Assembly (NCBI GenBank): GCA_937926845.1
Contig: CALBBS010000140.1
Coordinates: 1-5,652, forward strand
Source: an uncultured Atopobium sp.
GTDB lineage: Bacteria > Actinomycetota > Coriobacteriia > Coriobacteriales > Atopobiaceae
Length of the DNA: 5,652 bases
Reading direction: 5' to 3'
The notes under the pieces are model-generated. The model was not told the DNA's origin. It did no database searches and worked only from the letters and a program-made list of their open reading frames with translations. The position numbers and the translations under genes were made by a program. Shown one piece after another: positions 5,071 through 5,652 of this stretch (its first letter is position 1; each line of letters starts with the position of its first letter).

Positions 5071-5388
5071 TTACTGAAGCGCGTGCTTAATCACAAGAAT
5101 TGGATGGTGCAGCAAAAGTCGAGGTCCCGTGGATTTCATGACCTCTTTGACGCGAGCGCGCATCTCTTTGCCGTAGCAATGCGATTTGCATTTTGAACAA
5201 AACGTCTTTGTCTCAATATAAGGACAGCGGTCCACACGCGTATGTGCATACTTCTCAAGCTCAGCGCACTCGTCGCACAGAGGTTCGTGAGCTTTGGTGC
5301 GATGGTGCTTCTCGCAATAAAAACGAATCATTAACGAGATAAGATCTTTTTCTTTTTGACGTTTCTGCGCAATTTCTTCAGGTGTCAT
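5071..5388 (-). CDS. Nitrous oxide-stimulated promoter (YgbA) family protein
   Basis: A 105-residue cysteine-rich cytoplasmic protein of the YgbA_NO family, whose E. coli member YgbA belongs to the NsrR (nitric-oxide-responsive) regulon. Seven cysteines are seen: Cys25 (CEKHH), Cys38 and Cys41 (CDEC), Cys55 in RCPYIETKTFC, then Cys64, Cys67 and Cys71 (CSKCKSHCY). After that comes the conserved end MRARVKEVMKSTGPRLLLHHP (76-96), followed by a short helix. The cysteines with His28, His29 and His34 could bind zinc or an Fe-S cluster; this is inferred. Length and motif order match the family. The ATG shares one base with the TGA of the upstream ABC transporter gene, so the two are translationally coupled, and a strong terminator follows. 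An NsrR-type operator would lie upstream of the ABC gene, outside the window. The precise molecular function of the family is unsettled. Confidence 0.92.
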   Translation of the reverse strand: MTPEEIAQKRQKEKDLISLMIRFYCEKHHRTKAHEPLCDECAELEKYAHTRVDRCPYIETKTFCSKCKSHCYGKEMRARVKEVMKSTGPRLLLHHPILVIKHALQ

Positions 5389-5652
5389 CAGCTCACTCGT
5401 CCCCCATCAACGGTGTAAACAACATCTGCAATTCCCATGGTAGAAGCCCTGTGAGAGACAAGAACCACAGACTTGCGCTCAGTTTCTTTATCAAGCGAGC
5501 GCAAGATAATTGCCTCGTTTAGGCTGTCTAAGTTACTGGTTGGCTCGTCAAGCAGCATGAGTGGCGCGTCATGCAAGAATGCGCGAGCAAGGCCAATGCG
5601 CTGGCGCTCTCCACCAGAAAGTGAGTCACCAAGTTCTGCAACAGGCGTATCG
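5388..5652 (-). CDS. ABC exporter ATP-binding domain, C-terminal end (partial)
   Basis: The last 87 residues of an ABC ATPase, cut by the window edge; the frame runs from 5651 to the TGA at 5388. Visible motifs are the signature SLSGGE (fragment 10-15) followed by RQRIGLARA, Walker B LMLLDEP (31-37), D-loop SNLD (39-42) and the H-loop SHR with His67. The ending VVYTVDGGRVS is typical of exporter-type half transporters (MsbA, CydC/CydD, LmrA), in which the ATPase is fused behind a six-helix membrane domain; that domain would be upstream, out of view. It overlaps the YgbA-family gene by one base. CydDC-type thiol exporters are possible given this partner, but the fragment is too short to prove it. 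Confidence 0.88.
   Translation of the reverse strand, partial: DTPVAELGDSLSGGERQRIGLARAFLHDAPLMLLDEPTSNLDSLNEAIILRSLDKETERKSVVLVSHRASTMGIADVVYTVDGGRVS

Overview
The window comes from a moderate-GC bacterium (I judge the mid-40s percent by eye). AAGGAGG-type ribosome binding sites, ABC-type metal uptake, a Pr6Pr-family membrane protein and a YgbA-family protein suggest a Gram-positive anaerobe. My best guess is a coriobacterium of the Atopobium/Lancefieldella/Olsenella group. That placement rests on overall impression, not on a marker gene.

Plus strand, 1-1998: the 3' part of a metal-uptake ABC operon. It runs from the C-terminus of the substrate-binding protein (Glu and Asp ligands, as in Mn-type members) to an ATPase, an ABC-3 family permease overlapping it by 8 nt, and a 46-residue single-helix protein with a near-perfect ribosome binding site. 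A strong hairpin with a T-run ends the operon at about 2065.

Minus strand, 2069-3978: a tightly packed three-gene unit made only of membrane proteins. In transcript order they are a 73-residue protein (signal peptide, 12-residue exposed segment, one transmembrane helix, RRRR tail), an MFS transporter with a long acidic tail, and a 125-residue four-helix protein with buried glutamates and an LTNP motif. Both junctions are 4 nt. A convincing sigma-A-type promoter lies at 4005-4033. This is the best candidate for an undescribed system; I cannot assign it a substrate.

Minus strand, 4053-4869: a Pr6Pr-family six-helix membrane protein with a TTG start, followed by an unusually long nested hairpin that acts as a terminator on the minus strand. 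Its core, 4074-4119, resembles two insertion-sequence ends joined tail to tail.

Minus strand, 4977-5652: the C-terminus of an exporter-type ABC ATPase (cut by the window edge), overlapped by 1 nt by a YgbA-family cysteine-rich protein, then a clear terminator.

No tRNA, rRNA, CRISPR array, riboswitch or intact mobile element is seen. No stretch over 300 bases lacks a gene. The longest gaps, 3979-4209 and 4870-5070, hold the promoter, hairpins and terminator listed.
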